64,000 nucleotides of DNA from Shinella zoogloeoides (GCF_030733845.1 NZ_CP132312.1:386501-450500), one strand, 5' to 3'; numbered from the stretch's first letter, positions 17,542 to 27,186 are shown. Translations and numbers: made by a program. Notes: generated by a model not told the origin, from the sequence alone.

Positions 17542-17595
17542 TCACGCGCCTCGGTCAGCGGGCCGAGTTCACCCTTACAAGATGCCCTGAATGGC

Positions 17596-17636
17596 AAATT
17601 GCTGAGCAGGCCTTTGGAACCTGCTCAGCAATTTTT
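17596..17636. terminator. Strong intrinsic terminator
   Basis: A 15-bp perfect stem (17596-17610 with 17620-17634; core TTGCTGAGCAGG / CCTGCTCAGCAA), a 9-base loop and T-run 17632-17636. The AAA at the left base would also serve as a U-tract for leftward transcription. It ends the ABC transporter transcript, 55 bases after the stop. Confidence 0.9.
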
Positions 17637-17721
17637 CTCCGTCATCGCCAGGCCGATCGTGGTGATCGGCTAAAATCAAGGCTTTGGCATTTCCCACCGG
17701 TGCCGATAAGCTTGCTGATCC

Positions 17722-17823
17722 GCTAAAGCATTTCCGCTTTTCTCCTTATCGCGAAAAGGCTCTTTCTTTTGTTTTTATGCAATTCCGGACGCAAAACTGC
17801 TGTGCTTTTCTGGAATTGCTCTA
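17722..17823. repeat. Rhizobiaceae-type intergenic palindromic repeat
   Basis: A stretch that resembles the dispersed intergenic palindromic elements common in Rhizobium, Agrobacterium and Sinorhizobium genomes. It contains the characteristic inverted ends GCAATTCC (17779-17786) and GGAATTGC (17812-17819), separated by 25 bases. Its right end touches the stop codon (17821-17823) of the leftward LuxR-type gene. The attribution is by recognition of the pattern; no second copy is seen in this window. Confidence 0.55.
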
Positions 17824-18579
17824 GGCATCGAGCGGAAACAGCTCGTTGAGTTTGTAGGCCACCTCGGTCCGGTTGGTCGCCTTCATCTTCTTCATGATGT
17901 TTCTTATGTGCACCTTGACGGTGCTTTCTCTCAGATTGAGTTCGTAGGCGATGATCTTGTTCGCCTTGCCGCGGCGCAGCGCATTCACGACTTCGATCTG
18001 CCGGGTCGTGAACATGCTGTCGAGCGGGCGCAGAGGCGGGGTCTCGGTCACGAGCACCTGGCGCATCGCAAGCACGCTGCTTGCGGGGAGGAAGACGCCT
18101 CCCGCCAGTGATAATGCTATGGCCTCGATACAGACGTCGATCGTTACCGATGACGGGATGTAGCCTCTTGCACCGAATTCCAAGGCTTTCATGATCTGCA
18201 GGAGGTCCACGGAATCCGCAAGAAGGATTACGGGAACTCCAAATTCCATCGAAAGTGCTCTCACCTTCTCGGCGACGGACGGATCACCGGCGCTCTCCCC
18301 TCCAATATTGAGGAGGATAGCGGCGAGGGGAGATACATCGTCCTTCAAGGATTTCCAGTTCTCGGTCGATGTAACTGCGATGAATTCCATTTCAACTTTT
18401 TGCGATGCCAGGCATCTTGCCAGGCACTGCCCGTCCAGGGCCCTCCGGTCCAGTATCATGACGGATTTTTCCCGCGGGGAAAAACCTATCGGAAGGGATC
18501 TCCCGTTCACTGCAGAGATGTCTTTGAATCTATGATCGGAAAGCTTTGTCCCACCTGTATTTATCTGTGTTGATGTCAT
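17821..18579 (-). CDS. LuxR/NarL-type regulator with degenerate receiver domain
   Basis: A 252-residue protein from the ATG at 18579 (GGAG 10 bases upstream; a TTG seven codons earlier is less likely). Residues about 38-155 fold like a response-regulator receiver, and 185-245 form a LuxR helix-turn-helix (FTTRQIEVVNALRRGKANK, then STVKVHIRNIMKKM). The receiver lacks its phosphorylation chemistry: the phospho-Asp position reads Asn91 (AAILLNIGGE), and the conserved Lys is Ser near 143 (GYIPSS). It therefore probably works without phosphorylation. It stands at the left border of the exopolysaccharide locus, so control of that locus is likely, by position only. Confidence 0.85.
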   Translation of the reverse strand: MTSTQINTGGTKLSDHRFKDISAVNGRSLPIGFSPREKSVMILDRRALDGQCLARCLASQKVEMEFIAVTSTENWKSLKDDVSPLAAILLNIGGESAGDPSVAEKVRALSMEFGVPVILLADSVDLLQIMKALEFGARGYIPSSVTIDVCIEAIALSLAGGVFLPASSVLAMRQVLVTETPPLRPLDSMFTTRQIEVVNALRRGKANKIIAYELNLRESTVKVHIRNIMKKMKATNRTEVAYKLNELFPLDA

Positions 18580-19659
18580 GATCACGATACTCCACGCCAA
18601 GACACATGGTCTGACCTTTACTTTTCACGATGTGATTTGTACCCACCCAAGGCCTGCGTTTTGCCGCGTCATTTCGAAACTTTTTAGTTAAAAAACCAGA
18701 TGGCGGCTAAATACTAATTCCAAAAGATATCCCTAATTTATCGTAAATCACTTGGCCTGTATAGCTCCTTCGTATCGGTTCTTGGTTTCGGTTAATTTCG
18801 ATGCCGATAAGTCGCGTTACGCAGGAGTTCCAATATACCATTGGAGTTTAATTGGATAATAATAGTATAGAAATGCGTTGGGCGAAATATCAATTTCCGC
18901 CTCCAAGATGCTGTAATTAATGGCGTGTTTCTTCATATTTCTTCTTGATCTGTTGGTATCAGGCGCTACATACCTGAATTATTTTGGGTCTATGCTGATC
19001 TCCCCGGCTGTTATGTGCGGTTGGGTCGCAGATATAGCTTGGCTGCGACGGCTGACGATGGTCTCGAAAAGGCGAGGCGTTTCATTTCTGAACGCATTGC
19101 ACTATGTCGAGGACGTTTGCCGGATGAGATTCATTCGGTGGCCAGACGCCGAAGACGGCTGTTTTCCCCTACCGCTTTAGAGGTAACCGTGGCTAAGCCT
19201 CGGGCACGGCCCATACTTCTTTTGTCCATGAGTTGCGTTCGCATCCGCCAATATCCGTAGCGGTATGGTCGTTGTCGCGCATGGTCGCCAGCTTGTCCGT
19301 TAAGCCTTTTTCTATCGGAAGGCATGGGAAACAGGACGGGCAATCCGGCGAAGGCGATCAGTCACGGGAGCTACTTCAATCGGAATAGTCTGCTCGCGCA
19401 TTTTTTCGCTCCCTGCCGCTTTCATTTACGGCTCGCGGCTTCAAGTAAGCGCAGCGCACCGGTTTGAAAGAACAAGCCGGATCATCCGACCATCTCCGCA
19501 TGCTTTCCTATCCGAAAGACGTATGCGGGTGCCAATTTTACCACCCAGCGTGTGTAAATCTACTTCGATCGATTTCTTGACGATTGCGGTCGAGTTGCCA
19601 TTTCATTCCCCTCTATCAACACACGCGCGTGGACATTATTTCCGGTTCCGGGTGATGCA
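18580..19659. other. One-kilobase AT-rich region without a supported gene
   Basis: About 1,080 bases separate the LuxR-type gene from the acyltransferase. From 18640 to 18960 the sequence is clearly richer in A and T than anywhere else in the window. Open frames near 18920-19260 are short, lack ribosome sites, overlap in two frames and match nothing I recognise. The region probably holds promoters for the flanking genes and perhaps the remains of a decayed gene or a small RNA; none can be placed exactly. Confidence 0.4.
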
Positions 19660-21783
19660 ATGAGCTTGTTCGATTTGCTGGGCTCCCGACGACAGTCCGC
19701 GCATGGCGCGGCACCCTTGTTCCTGCCGCGGGAAGTGCAGACGGATGCCCGGAGCGCGGGACACCGCCGCGAGATCGACGGGCTCAGGGCCATCGCCGTT
19801 CTGGCGGTGGTCTTCTATCATTTCCGCCTGCCGGGCTTTGGCGGCGGATTTGTCGGCGTCGATATCTTCTTCGTCATTTCGGGTTTTCTGATCGGCGGGA
19901 TTCTCTGGCGCGAACTTTGCGAGCAGGGCACGATTTCGCTGAAGATGTTCTATGTCCGGCGCATCCTGCGGATTGCGCCGGCCTATGTGGCGATGGCGGC
20001 CGCGACGAGCCTGGTCGGCTACATCGTCCTGCTGCCTTTCGAATTCCGCGAATTCGGAAAGTACCTCATCGCGTCCGTGGCCTATCTGTCCAATGTGCAG
20101 TTCTTTCGCGATGCCGGCTATTTCGACGCCGCCGCCGAAAGCAAGATCCTGCTGCACACATGGTCGCTGTCCCTCGAGGAGCAGTTCTATATTCTCCTGC
20201 CGCTGCTGATGCTGCTGTTGCGCCGGCGGCGCGCTCTACTCGTGGCAGCGCTCGGTGTCGTCTTTACTGTATCGCTGGTCTTATGCGTCCTCGTCACGCC
20301 GCTTGCGCATGTCGCGACCTTCTATCTGCTGCCGTTCCGCCTTTGGGAGCTGCTCGCCGGGGTCCTGCTGGCGATGTTCGTCCATCGCGTGGGGGAGGAT
20401 CGAAAGCGTTCTCCGGCTATATCCTGGGTCGGGCTGGCGCTGCTGTGCGGAGCGATCGTGTTTGGTACGGCCGGCCCGGGCTTTCCCGGCGCGCAGGCCC
20501 TTGTCCCGGTCGGCGGCGCGGTGCTGATCATTCTGGGCGGTCGCGGCGACAATGTCGTCAACCGCATGCTCTCGTCGCCGCCTGCGGTGTTTTTCGGCCT
20601 GATTTCTTACTCTCTTTATCTATGGCATTGGCCCGTCCTGACGCTTTTGCAATATTACCTCGACGCGCCCATCGCGGGGCCGTTCCAGGTCACGGTCCTG
20701 TTTGCCGCGTTGGTCGCCCTGTCCTGGCTGTCCTTCCGCTTTATCGAGCGCCCGTTCCGGCAAATGCGGTTCAGAAGGCCTCCGGCTATTTTTGCCGGTG
20801 TTGCCGTATCCTCGGTCATCCTGCTGGCGGCAGGCGCGGGTGCCTACCTTCGTGACGGCATGGCGGAGCGTTTCGCCCCGTCCATTCGCATGCATATCGA
20901 TGCTTCCGCAGACTTCCTGCAGGATTGGAGCCGATGCTACGTTCCCGCCTCAGGCGCGCTGGAGGGTGTGGAAGTCTGCCCGATCGGCCCGGAAAAGGCC
21001 CCGACATTCGTGGTCTGGGGCGATTCCCATGTCCGGGCGTTCAAGGAAGGGCTGGCCAGGCTTGCCGACGAGAAGGACCGCGCGGGCTTGATCATCTGGC
21101 GGGCAGGCTGCCCACCGCTTTTCGACATCCGCAAGGAGGAAAGCGCCGCCACCCGCAGTCAGGACGAGGATTGCACGCGGGCCAATGACCGCATCCGCAA
21201 GGGACTTGTCCAGCTCAACGGCGTCGACAAGCTGCTGCTGATCGGCCGGTGGGCCTATTATGCAGAGGGCTCCGGCGTGGGGCGCGACGTCGCCAACACG
21301 ATCCGCCTTATGTCGAATGAGGGCGAGCCCGCCGGCAATGCCGGGCAGCACGCGATTTTCGAGCAGACCGTGCTTGCCACCGTCGACGAACTGACGCGGC
21401 GGTTCGACGTCTTCGTGCTGCAGCAGGTGCCGGAGGTCTCGCTTTACGATTCACGCGAAGTGGCGCGCATGCTGGCGCATTCGGGCCGCGACGCGCAAGC
21501 GGACGCGGCCACGCGGTTCACGGTCTCGAAATCCGACCTGACGCGGCGTACCGCGCCTTCGGAACGGCCGTTCCAGACGCTGGCTGCGGAAAACAGGATC
21601 ACCTGGCTCCCTTCCTGGGAGAGGCTTTGCACCGCCGACCGCTGCTCGGTGCTACACAATGGCCGATCCTACTACTTCGACAACAATCACATCACCAATT
21701 CCGCCGCGATCGATCTTCGACATATGTTCGATCCCGTCATGGACGACGCCGGGCAAGTTGCCATGCAAACAAGGACGCGATGA
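19660..21783 (+). CDS. OafA/YrhL-type O-acyltransferase with C-terminal SGNH domain
   Basis: A 707-residue membrane enzyme that O-acylates (usually O-acetylates) cell-surface sugars. The acyltransferase-3 domain spans about residues 35-390 with some ten membrane segments; it starts REIDGLRAIAVLAVVFYHF and includes FVGVDIFFVISGFLI. The periplasmic SGNH domain runs from about 440 to the end, with block I FVVWGDSHVRAF and block V YYFDNNHITNSAA. Together these match the fused OafA-SGNH layout. It is the first rightward gene of the EPS locus and overlaps the next gene by 4 bases, so it probably decorates the exported polysaccharide or its lipid-linked repeat. Confidence 0.92.
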   Translation: MSLFDLLGSRRQSAHGAAPLFLPREVQTDARSAGHRREIDGLRAIAVLAVVFYHFRLPGFGGGFVGVDIFFVISGFLIGGILWRELCEQGTISLKMFYVRRILRIAPAYVAMAAATSLVGYIVLLPFEFREFGKYLIASVAYLSNVQFFRDAGYFDAAAESKILLHTWSLSLEEQFYILLPLLMLLLRRRRALLVAALGVVFTVSLVLCVLVTPLAHVATFYLLPFRLWELLAGVLLAMFVHRVGEDRKRSPAISWVGLALLCGAIVFGTAGPGFPGAQALVPVGGAVLIILGGRGDNVVNRMLSSPPAVFFGLISYSLYLWHWPVLTLLQYYLDAPIAGPFQVTVLFAALVALSWLSFRFIERPFRQMRFRRPPAIFAGVAVSSVILLAAGAGAYLRDGMAERFAPSIRMHIDASADFLQDWSRCYVPASGALEGVEVCPIGPEKAPTFVVWGDSHVRAFKEGLARLADEKDRAGLIIWRAGCPPLFDIRKEESAATRSQDEDCTRANDRIRKGLVQLNGVDKLLLIGRWAYYAEGSGVGRDVANTIRLMSNEGEPAGNAGQHAIFEQTVLATVDELTRRFDVFVLQQVPEVSLYDSREVARMLAHSGRDAQADAATRFTVSKSDLTRRTAPSERPFQTLAAENRITWLPSWERLCTADRCSVLHNGRSYYFDNNHITNSAAIDLRHMFDPVMDDAGQVAMQTRTR

Positions 21784-24182
21784 TGACAGCAGAGGTCGTG
21801 GAGAAACTCTGGGACGTCATCGTCATTGGAACGGGCATTGGCGGCGGCACAATCGGACGCTGCCTCGCCGAAAAGGGCCTTTCCGTCCTGATGGTCGAAA
21901 AGGGGCCCTTCGGCCCCAGGGCCGAGCAGCAATCGCTGAGAAGCGATGTCGAGGACGAGCAAGCCCGGCATGTGCGGGGTTATTGGCCCAAGCCGCTGAA
22001 CGCCATGATCGACGGTCGGGAATCGCTGTTCCATGGCCCGTTGGGCGCCGGGGTCGGCGGCTCGTCGGCCTTTTACGCGGCGACGCTGGAGCGGCCCGAA
22101 CGGCATGATATCGACCATACGGAGGAACGGCCGCATCCGAGCGGCGGATGGCCGGAACGCTACGATGCCTTTCTGCCCTATTTCGAGAGAACGGAGCAGA
22201 TGTATCACGTCTGCGGAAGCGTCGATCCTCTGTCCAGCGAGCCGGATTCCAATCTGCTGCCCGCCCCCGAGCTTCCCCGGGGCGACAGCGAGATGCAGCA
22301 AACGTTCCAAAAGATCGGCCTGCACCCCTATCACATCCATCTCGGGGTCCGTTTCCTGTCCGGCTGTACCATGTGCTTCGGCTACAAATGTCCCCGTTCC
22401 TGCAAGATGGATGGGCGCTCGGCCGGCGTCGAGCCGGCCCTGAGGCGGGAGAACGCCGCGCTGCTCGACAATTGCGAGATCAAGGCCATTCACGGCGAAA
22501 GAGATAGCGTGACCCATATCGTGGCGCAGCGGGGCGGCGAAATCCTGAACCTGCGGGCGAGGCGGTATGTATTGTCGGCGGGCGCGCTCGGCTCGCCCCG
22601 GCTGCTTCTGGCGTCGAAATCGGAGGCCTGGCCGGAGGGCTGCGCCAACAGCAGCGGGCTGGTGGGCCGCAACCTCATGTTCCATCTCTCCGAGATGATC
22701 GCCATCTGGCCGAAGCGCGATGCCCCATCCGATGGACCGACCCGCTCCCTGGCTATGCGGGATTTCTATTATGCCAAGGGCCAGAGGTTCGGTTCGTTCC
22801 AGGCCATGGGAGTGGACGCCTCCTACGGCGAGATCACGCACTACCTGAAAAATCTCTTCGACCGGTCGATCGTGCGCCGGCTGAAGGCGATCCGGCCGTT
22901 CCTGCGCATTCCCGCCTTTCTCGCCGCACGGTTCTTCGGCCGTGCGAAGGTCTTCGTCGGCATCCTCGAGGACCTTCCTCATGCGGAAAACCGGGTCGTG
23001 CTGGACGAAGAGGATCCCGGCCGCCTGCGTTTCGAATATCGTATTCCCAACGAGCTGAAGGAACGGCGCCGCGCCTACCGGCAGATGGTCAAGCGCAAGT
23101 TGCGGGGGCTGCGCTTCATGTTCCTTTCCTTTCAGCCGGAGCTGAACTTCGCGCATTGCTGCGGCACGCTGCGTTTCGGCGACGATCCCCGCACCAGCGT
23201 TCTCGACCGCGATTGCCGGTCGCACGACGTGCGCAACCTCTATGTCGTCGACGCCTCCTTCATGCCGACTTCGATGGGGATCAATCCCAGCCTGACGATC
23301 GCGGCGAACGCGTTGAGGGTGGGCGACAGGCTGGCGGCCGAACTGGCCAGCGAGAAACTTTCCGATGCGACGCCGATGGAGAGCCCGATGCTGATGAAAA
23401 ATTCCAATGCGGGTGTGCGCGGCGACGTGGCCGTGGTGACGGGGGCAGGTGCCGGGCTCGGACAGGCCCTGGCGATCGAGCTGGCGGAGCGCGGCGTTCG
23501 TGTCGTCGGCTTGGGCCGCCGGCAGGCGGCGCTCGAGGAAACCACGAGCCGAGCGGCTGAAGGTCTGTTCATTCCCAGGGTCGTCGATGTCGGCGACGCC
23601 GCGGCGGTTCAAAACACTTTCGCCGAGATCGCGCAGACGATCGGTGACGTGACGATCCTCATCAACAACGCCGCCGTCTATCCCCGCCGTGATTTCATGG
23701 ACGAGACGCCGGAGAGCTTCATGAAGACGGTGGCCGTCAACCTGGGCGGCGTGGTGGCCTGCACGCATGCGGCCTTGACCGGCATGACACGCTCCGGCGT
23801 GGGGCGCATCGTGAATGTGGGCAGTTTTGCGGACCTCGCGCCGCAGCCGGCAAGCTCCGCCTACAGCGTTTCCAAGGGCGCCGCGCGGATCCTGATGAAG
23901 GCGCTGGCGGCCGATCTTTCCGACCGCTTTCCGGATATCGTGATGACGACATGGATGCCGGGCATATTGGCAACGGAAATGGGCAGGCCCGACGGACTGG
24001 ATCCAAGGGAAGCTGCACGCTGGGGCGTCGAACTGGCGCTTTGGCGCGACCGGTCGCTGAACGGGGCGCTTTTTGAGCGCGACCGCGAGATCCTGGAGCC
24101 GCGTTCGCTCAAGCGCCGCATTCGCGATCGCATCCTGATGCGGCAGCAGGCCGCCCCTCGGCAGTTGCTGCTGACGACATGA
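21780..24182 (+). CDS. GMC-family oxidoreductase fused to short-chain dehydrogenase
   Basis: An 800-residue fusion. Residues 1-535 form a GMC flavoenzyme: FAD motif VIVIGTGIGGGTIGRCLAEK, and the C-terminal block SMGINPSLTIAANALR. Residues about 548-800 form a complete SDR: cofactor motif TGAGAGLGQALA, NNAAVYP, and catalytic Tyr695 and Lys699 (YSVSK). The ATG at 21780 overlaps the acyltransferase stop. Upstream of the SDR part an in-frame ATG at 23388 is preceded by GGAG, so a free SDR may also be made. The pair suggests an alcohol oxidation coupled to, or followed by, a ketone reduction on a sugar or lipid of the EPS pathway; substrates are unknown. Confidence 0.88.
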   Translation: MMTAEVVEKLWDVIVIGTGIGGGTIGRCLAEKGLSVLMVEKGPFGPRAEQQSLRSDVEDEQARHVRGYWPKPLNAMIDGRESLFHGPLGAGVGGSSAFYAATLERPERHDIDHTEERPHPSGGWPERYDAFLPYFERTEQMYHVCGSVDPLSSEPDSNLLPAPELPRGDSEMQQTFQKIGLHPYHIHLGVRFLSGCTMCFGYKCPRSCKMDGRSAGVEPALRRENAALLDNCEIKAIHGERDSVTHIVAQRGGEILNLRARRYVLSAGALGSPRLLLASKSEAWPEGCANSSGLVGRNLMFHLSEMIAIWPKRDAPSDGPTRSLAMRDFYYAKGQRFGSFQAMGVDASYGEITHYLKNLFDRSIVRRLKAIRPFLRIPAFLAARFFGRAKVFVGILEDLPHAENRVVLDEEDPGRLRFEYRIPNELKERRRAYRQMVKRKLRGLRFMFLSFQPELNFAHCCGTLRFGDDPRTSVLDRDCRSHDVRNLYVVDASFMPTSMGINPSLTIAANALRVGDRLAAELASEKLSDATPMESPMLMKNSNAGVRGDVAVVTGAGAGLGQALAIELAERGVRVVGLGRRQAALEETTSRAAEGLFIPRVVDVGDAAAVQNTFAEIAQTIGDVTILINNAAVYPRRDFMDETPESFMKTVAVNLGGVVACTHAALTGMTRSGVGRIVNVGSFADLAPQPASSAYSVSKGAARILMKALAADLSDRFPDIVMTTWMPGILATEMGRPDGLDPREAARWGVELALWRDRSLNGALFERDREILEPRSLKRRIRDRILMRQQAAPRQLLLTT

Positions 24183-24187
24183 GACGA

Positions 24188-25504
24188 TCACGCCTGGAGC
24201 GAGATCGCCGACAGGAGCAGGCGGTACGATGTCGGGGCCGATGGACGGAGATTTGCGGTGGAGCTGTAGATACCCAGCATGACCTCGACCTTGGCGTCCC
24301 AGGAATAGTCCTGAAGAATACGCGTTCTGCCGGCCTCGCCCATCGCCCTGCGCAGGTCCGGATCAGCGGCCAGCCGGTCCATGGCCGCAGCAAAGCCTGA
24401 GATCATCGCTTCGCGCGAGGTCGGGGGAATCAGAATGCCACAGCCCTCGTCGAGGTAATCCAGCGGCCCCCCCCAGGCGGTCGCAATGACGGGACGGGCG
24501 CAGGACATGGCCTCGAGCACGACCGCGCCGCCGCATTCGTAGATACTGGGCAACAGAAGCGCATCCGCCGTATCCAGCTTTTCGACACAATCGGCCTGGG
24601 ACAGCCAGCCGGAAAAGCGTAGCCTGTCTTTCAGTCCGAGCCTCTCCCCCAGCGCCATCAGGGCCGGACGCATCGGCCCGTCGCCGATGATCTCGAAGGT
24701 GGCGTCCGGGTGCTCCATCCTCGCAAGCGCAGAGATGGCGATATCCACCGCCTTCCAGTCCACCAGCCGGCCCATGAAGACGAAGTGCGGCGGGCGCTTC
24801 GCGTTGCGCTCCTGCCCATGCTGGCCACGAGGGGTCCAGACCGTCAGGTCGACGCCGTTCTCGACCAGCTTGCGCACCTCGCCCCGGACTGCCTTCGGCA
24901 GGCCGTTCTGTGTGCGGGCATTGGCCACGATGATCATCTGCGCGCGTATCTTGCCGGGCATCAGCCGATGAAAGAGGTCCGAGATGCGGCGCGCCGCGCC
25001 GATGATGCGGCTCAGCATGGACTGTCCCCAGACCGATCCCCGGAAGGCGGCGGGATAGGCCATGTTGCCATTCATCGGCCCGATGATCACCGGCGCCCCC
25101 ATATCGTAGAGCAGCGAGGGCTCCCGCGGGGAGACCGGGGTCGGCTGATGCACGACGGTCACGCGGCGCTCGCGCACAAGGGCACGGGTGAGGCGTTGCG
25201 CGGTGCGCTGGGTGGCGAGGCGACTGATCCAGCCGAGCGTCAAGTACGAAACCTGTGCGGGCAGGAATCGGCCGAGCTTCCAGCAGATCAAATGGATGGC
25301 CCGATCGGGAATGAAAGTGACGCGGTCGATATCCGCTCCCAGCAAGGCGGTCAATTCGGCACGGGTCCGTTCGTGAACGATCAGCCAGGCCTCGATCCCG
25401 CGCCGCCGCAGGCCCATGAAATGATGTAGCGGCAGTGAAGCCTCGCCACCGAAGTGGAACGAGGCATTGTCGCCGACAATGACCACGCGAGGTTCTTCCG
25501 CCAC
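24188..25504 (-). CDS. Glycosyltransferase family 4 (GT-B)
   Basis: A glycosyltransferase of about 438 residues with GT4 features: a glycine-rich N-terminal NASFHFGGEAS motif, VFMGRLVDWKAVDIAI at the start of the C-terminal domain, FEIIGDGPMRP, and the EX7E motif in YECGGAVVLEAM. It transfers a sugar from a nucleotide donor, presumably during assembly of the EPS repeat on the cytoplasmic side. The GTG at 25504 is preferred (GGGGA 6 bases upstream); a GTG at 25576 is an alternative adding 24 residues. It is convergent with the GMC-SDR gene (5 bases between stops) and downstream of the polymerase gene on the same strand. Confidence 0.88.
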   Translation of the reverse strand: MAEEPRVVIVGDNASFHFGGEASLPLHHFMGLRRRGIEAWLIVHERTRAELTALLGADIDRVTFIPDRAIHLICWKLGRFLPAQVSYLTLGWISRLATQRTAQRLTRALVRERRVTVVHQPTPVSPREPSLLYDMGAPVIIGPMNGNMAYPAAFRGSVWGQSMLSRIIGAARRISDLFHRLMPGKIRAQMIIVANARTQNGLPKAVRGEVRKLVENGVDLTVWTPRGQHGQERNAKRPPHFVFMGRLVDWKAVDIAISALARMEHPDATFEIIGDGPMRPALMALGERLGLKDRLRFSGWLSQADCVEKLDTADALLLPSIYECGGAVVLEAMSCARPVIATAWGGPLDYLDEGCGILIPPTSREAMISGFAAAMDRLAADPDLRRAMGEAGRTRILQDYSWDAKVEVMLGIYSSTANLRPSAPTSYRLLLSAISLQA

Positions 25505-25656
25505 GTTTGTTCCCCAGTTTCGGGCCGGGCAGCCGCCGACCGATTTGTCCAGTGTATTCGCGGCGAAACGATACACAATGCAGGCATCCGCAGCGGTCCT
25601 TCATGAAAAAGGCGTATGAATCCTTGTATTCGTGTAGGAAATCGCCGCGAGGCGGG

Positions 25657-27186
25657 TCACGTCCGGTATTTGCCGAGAATGCGGGAAGGCGGCGTCGACA
25701 CCATGCGCGAGGCATCCTTGGAAGCGCTCGCCGCGTGCTCTGGCGCGACCTTGAGAGCGGCGACGCAAAGGCCGGAAAAGGCCCAGTACACATAGGGTAT
25801 GAAGGTGACGCTGCTGGTTGTGGAGATCGTGAACAGCATGCCGACGAGGATGCCGAGAAGGGCGGCGTGGTTGATGTCGGTCGTTTCCCCGGCCCGGAAC
25901 GCCACGGCAAGCTTCACGGCAATGTAGGCGAAGTATCCGGTGAAAAGGACAAGGCCGGCAAGACCGAATTCCAGCGCGACCTGCAGGTAGCTGTTCACGA
26001 TGTCGATGATGCCCTGCCCCTGGATCATCCGCTGCATTTCTGGCTCGTTGAGGAAGGTGATCGAGCCGAACAGGGGAGAGCGCTCGATGACGATCAGGGC
26101 ATTTTCGAAAAGCTCCGATCGGTAGCTGACGGTTCCCGGATCGGCATTGCCGATGAACGGCAGGAGATTGAGGAAGCGGTCGATGCCGCGTCCGAGGACG
26201 AAGACCAGCGCCAACGCCGGCAGCGCGGCGGCAATCATGATCTTGAGGCTGAATTTCGGTTTGGCGAGCGCCATGACCAGGCAGCAGACGGTGAAGCCGA
26301 GCCAGGGACCGCGCGAAATGCTTGCCAGCAATCCCCCGACCAGCACGCCCAATGCACCGAGGCGCCAGAAGGTGGAAACGGCGTTGGCCCGCACGGCAAG
26401 CAGGCACCCGGCGCCGGCCATGCAGACGAAGCCGAAGGCGATCGGCTCGATGGCGGTCACGGCGGCGCGAAGCATGCCGTCGCGGAAAAGGTAGGGCACG
26501 GTAAGGAAGCTGCCCCAGTTTTCCGCAGCGATATTGTAGAGGCGCCAGCTTCTCAAGACCTCGAATGCGCCGATGGCCGCGAAGGGCATCGTCGCGACGG
26601 CGAAGGCCAACAACGCCCTGTTGATGTCCTGCGCGTTGCGCAGGCCGCGGCTGAACACGAAATAGGGCAGCGCGATGTCGAGAAGATAGCCGATCACGAT
26701 GCGCATGATGGAGGTCGGAAGCGGGTCGCGTATGGCGAGGAGCGAAATGAGCGCGACGAACGCGCCCACCGGCATGTCGGCGGGGGCTAGAATCCGGTTC
26801 CTCTTGTCCTGCCATAGTTCGACGGCGACGGGCAAAAGGATGAACAGTGCGAGAAGGCGAGGCGGATTGACGTCGAGGATCTTGCCGAAGAGACCGGGAA
26901 TCCCTGCGGCTACCGTAATGCAGGGCGTCACGAACAGCAGGACGATGTAGAGATGCAGCGGATTGGCGGAACGCTTCAGAATGACCACGCTGAGCACAAG
27001 CATGCCAAGGGCGAAGAGCAGGAAATTGCTGGCGAGAAAGACCGCACAGGTCGCGGCGTACCAGCAGTTGCGCCACAGGCGGAATTCGGAAAGCGGTACG
27101 AACGGGACGGCCACTTTCCTCGCCAGCATGAAGACCGGCGTGGAAATGATCAGGATGTAGATCAGCGCTTTCAAGTAGTCCGGCAT
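25657..27186 (-). CDS. O-antigen ligase/polymerase-like membrane protein (Wzy/WaaL type)
   Basis: A 509-residue protein with 10-12 hydrophobic segments and a large periplasmic loop near residues 310-400, the layout of Wzy polymerases and WaaL ligases. It carries the short motif SRGPWLGF near residue 285 that is common in this superfamily. Inside an EPS locus with Wza/Wzz-like genes it is most likely the repeat-unit polymerase. The ATG at 27186 follows AAGG. No sequence feature separates polymerase from ligase, so the polymerase role is inferred from the setting. Confidence 0.82.
   Translation of the reverse strand: MPDYLKALIYILIISTPVFMLARKVAVPFVPLSEFRLWRNCWYAATCAVFLASNFLLFALGMLVLSVVILKRSANPLHLYIVLLFVTPCITVAAGIPGLFGKILDVNPPRLLALFILLPVAVELWQDKRNRILAPADMPVGAFVALISLLAIRDPLPTSIMRIVIGYLLDIALPYFVFSRGLRNAQDINRALLAFAVATMPFAAIGAFEVLRSWRLYNIAAENWGSFLTVPYLFRDGMLRAAVTAIEPIAFGFVCMAGAGCLLAVRANAVSTFWRLGALGVLVGGLLASISRGPWLGFTVCCLVMALAKPKFSLKIMIAAALPALALVFVLGRGIDRFLNLLPFIGNADPGTVSYRSELFENALIVIERSPLFGSITFLNEPEMQRMIQGQGIIDIVNSYLQVALEFGLAGLVLFTGYFAYIAVKLAVAFRAGETTDINHAALLGILVGMLFTISTTSSVTFIPYVYWAFSGLCVAALKVAPEHAASASKDASRMVSTPPSRILGKYRT

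Noticed and set aside
18920..19260. Two overlapping short open frames (about 85 codons) in the AT-rich gap
   Set aside because: No ribosome site, no recognisable family, overlap in different frames, and composition unlike the neighbouring genes. They could be remnants, but nothing supports a gene call.
21687..24191. Minus-strand open frame of 834 codons opposite the GMC-SDR fusion
   Set aside because: The plus strand carries complete GMC and SDR motifs; the minus frame shows no domain and no ribosome site.
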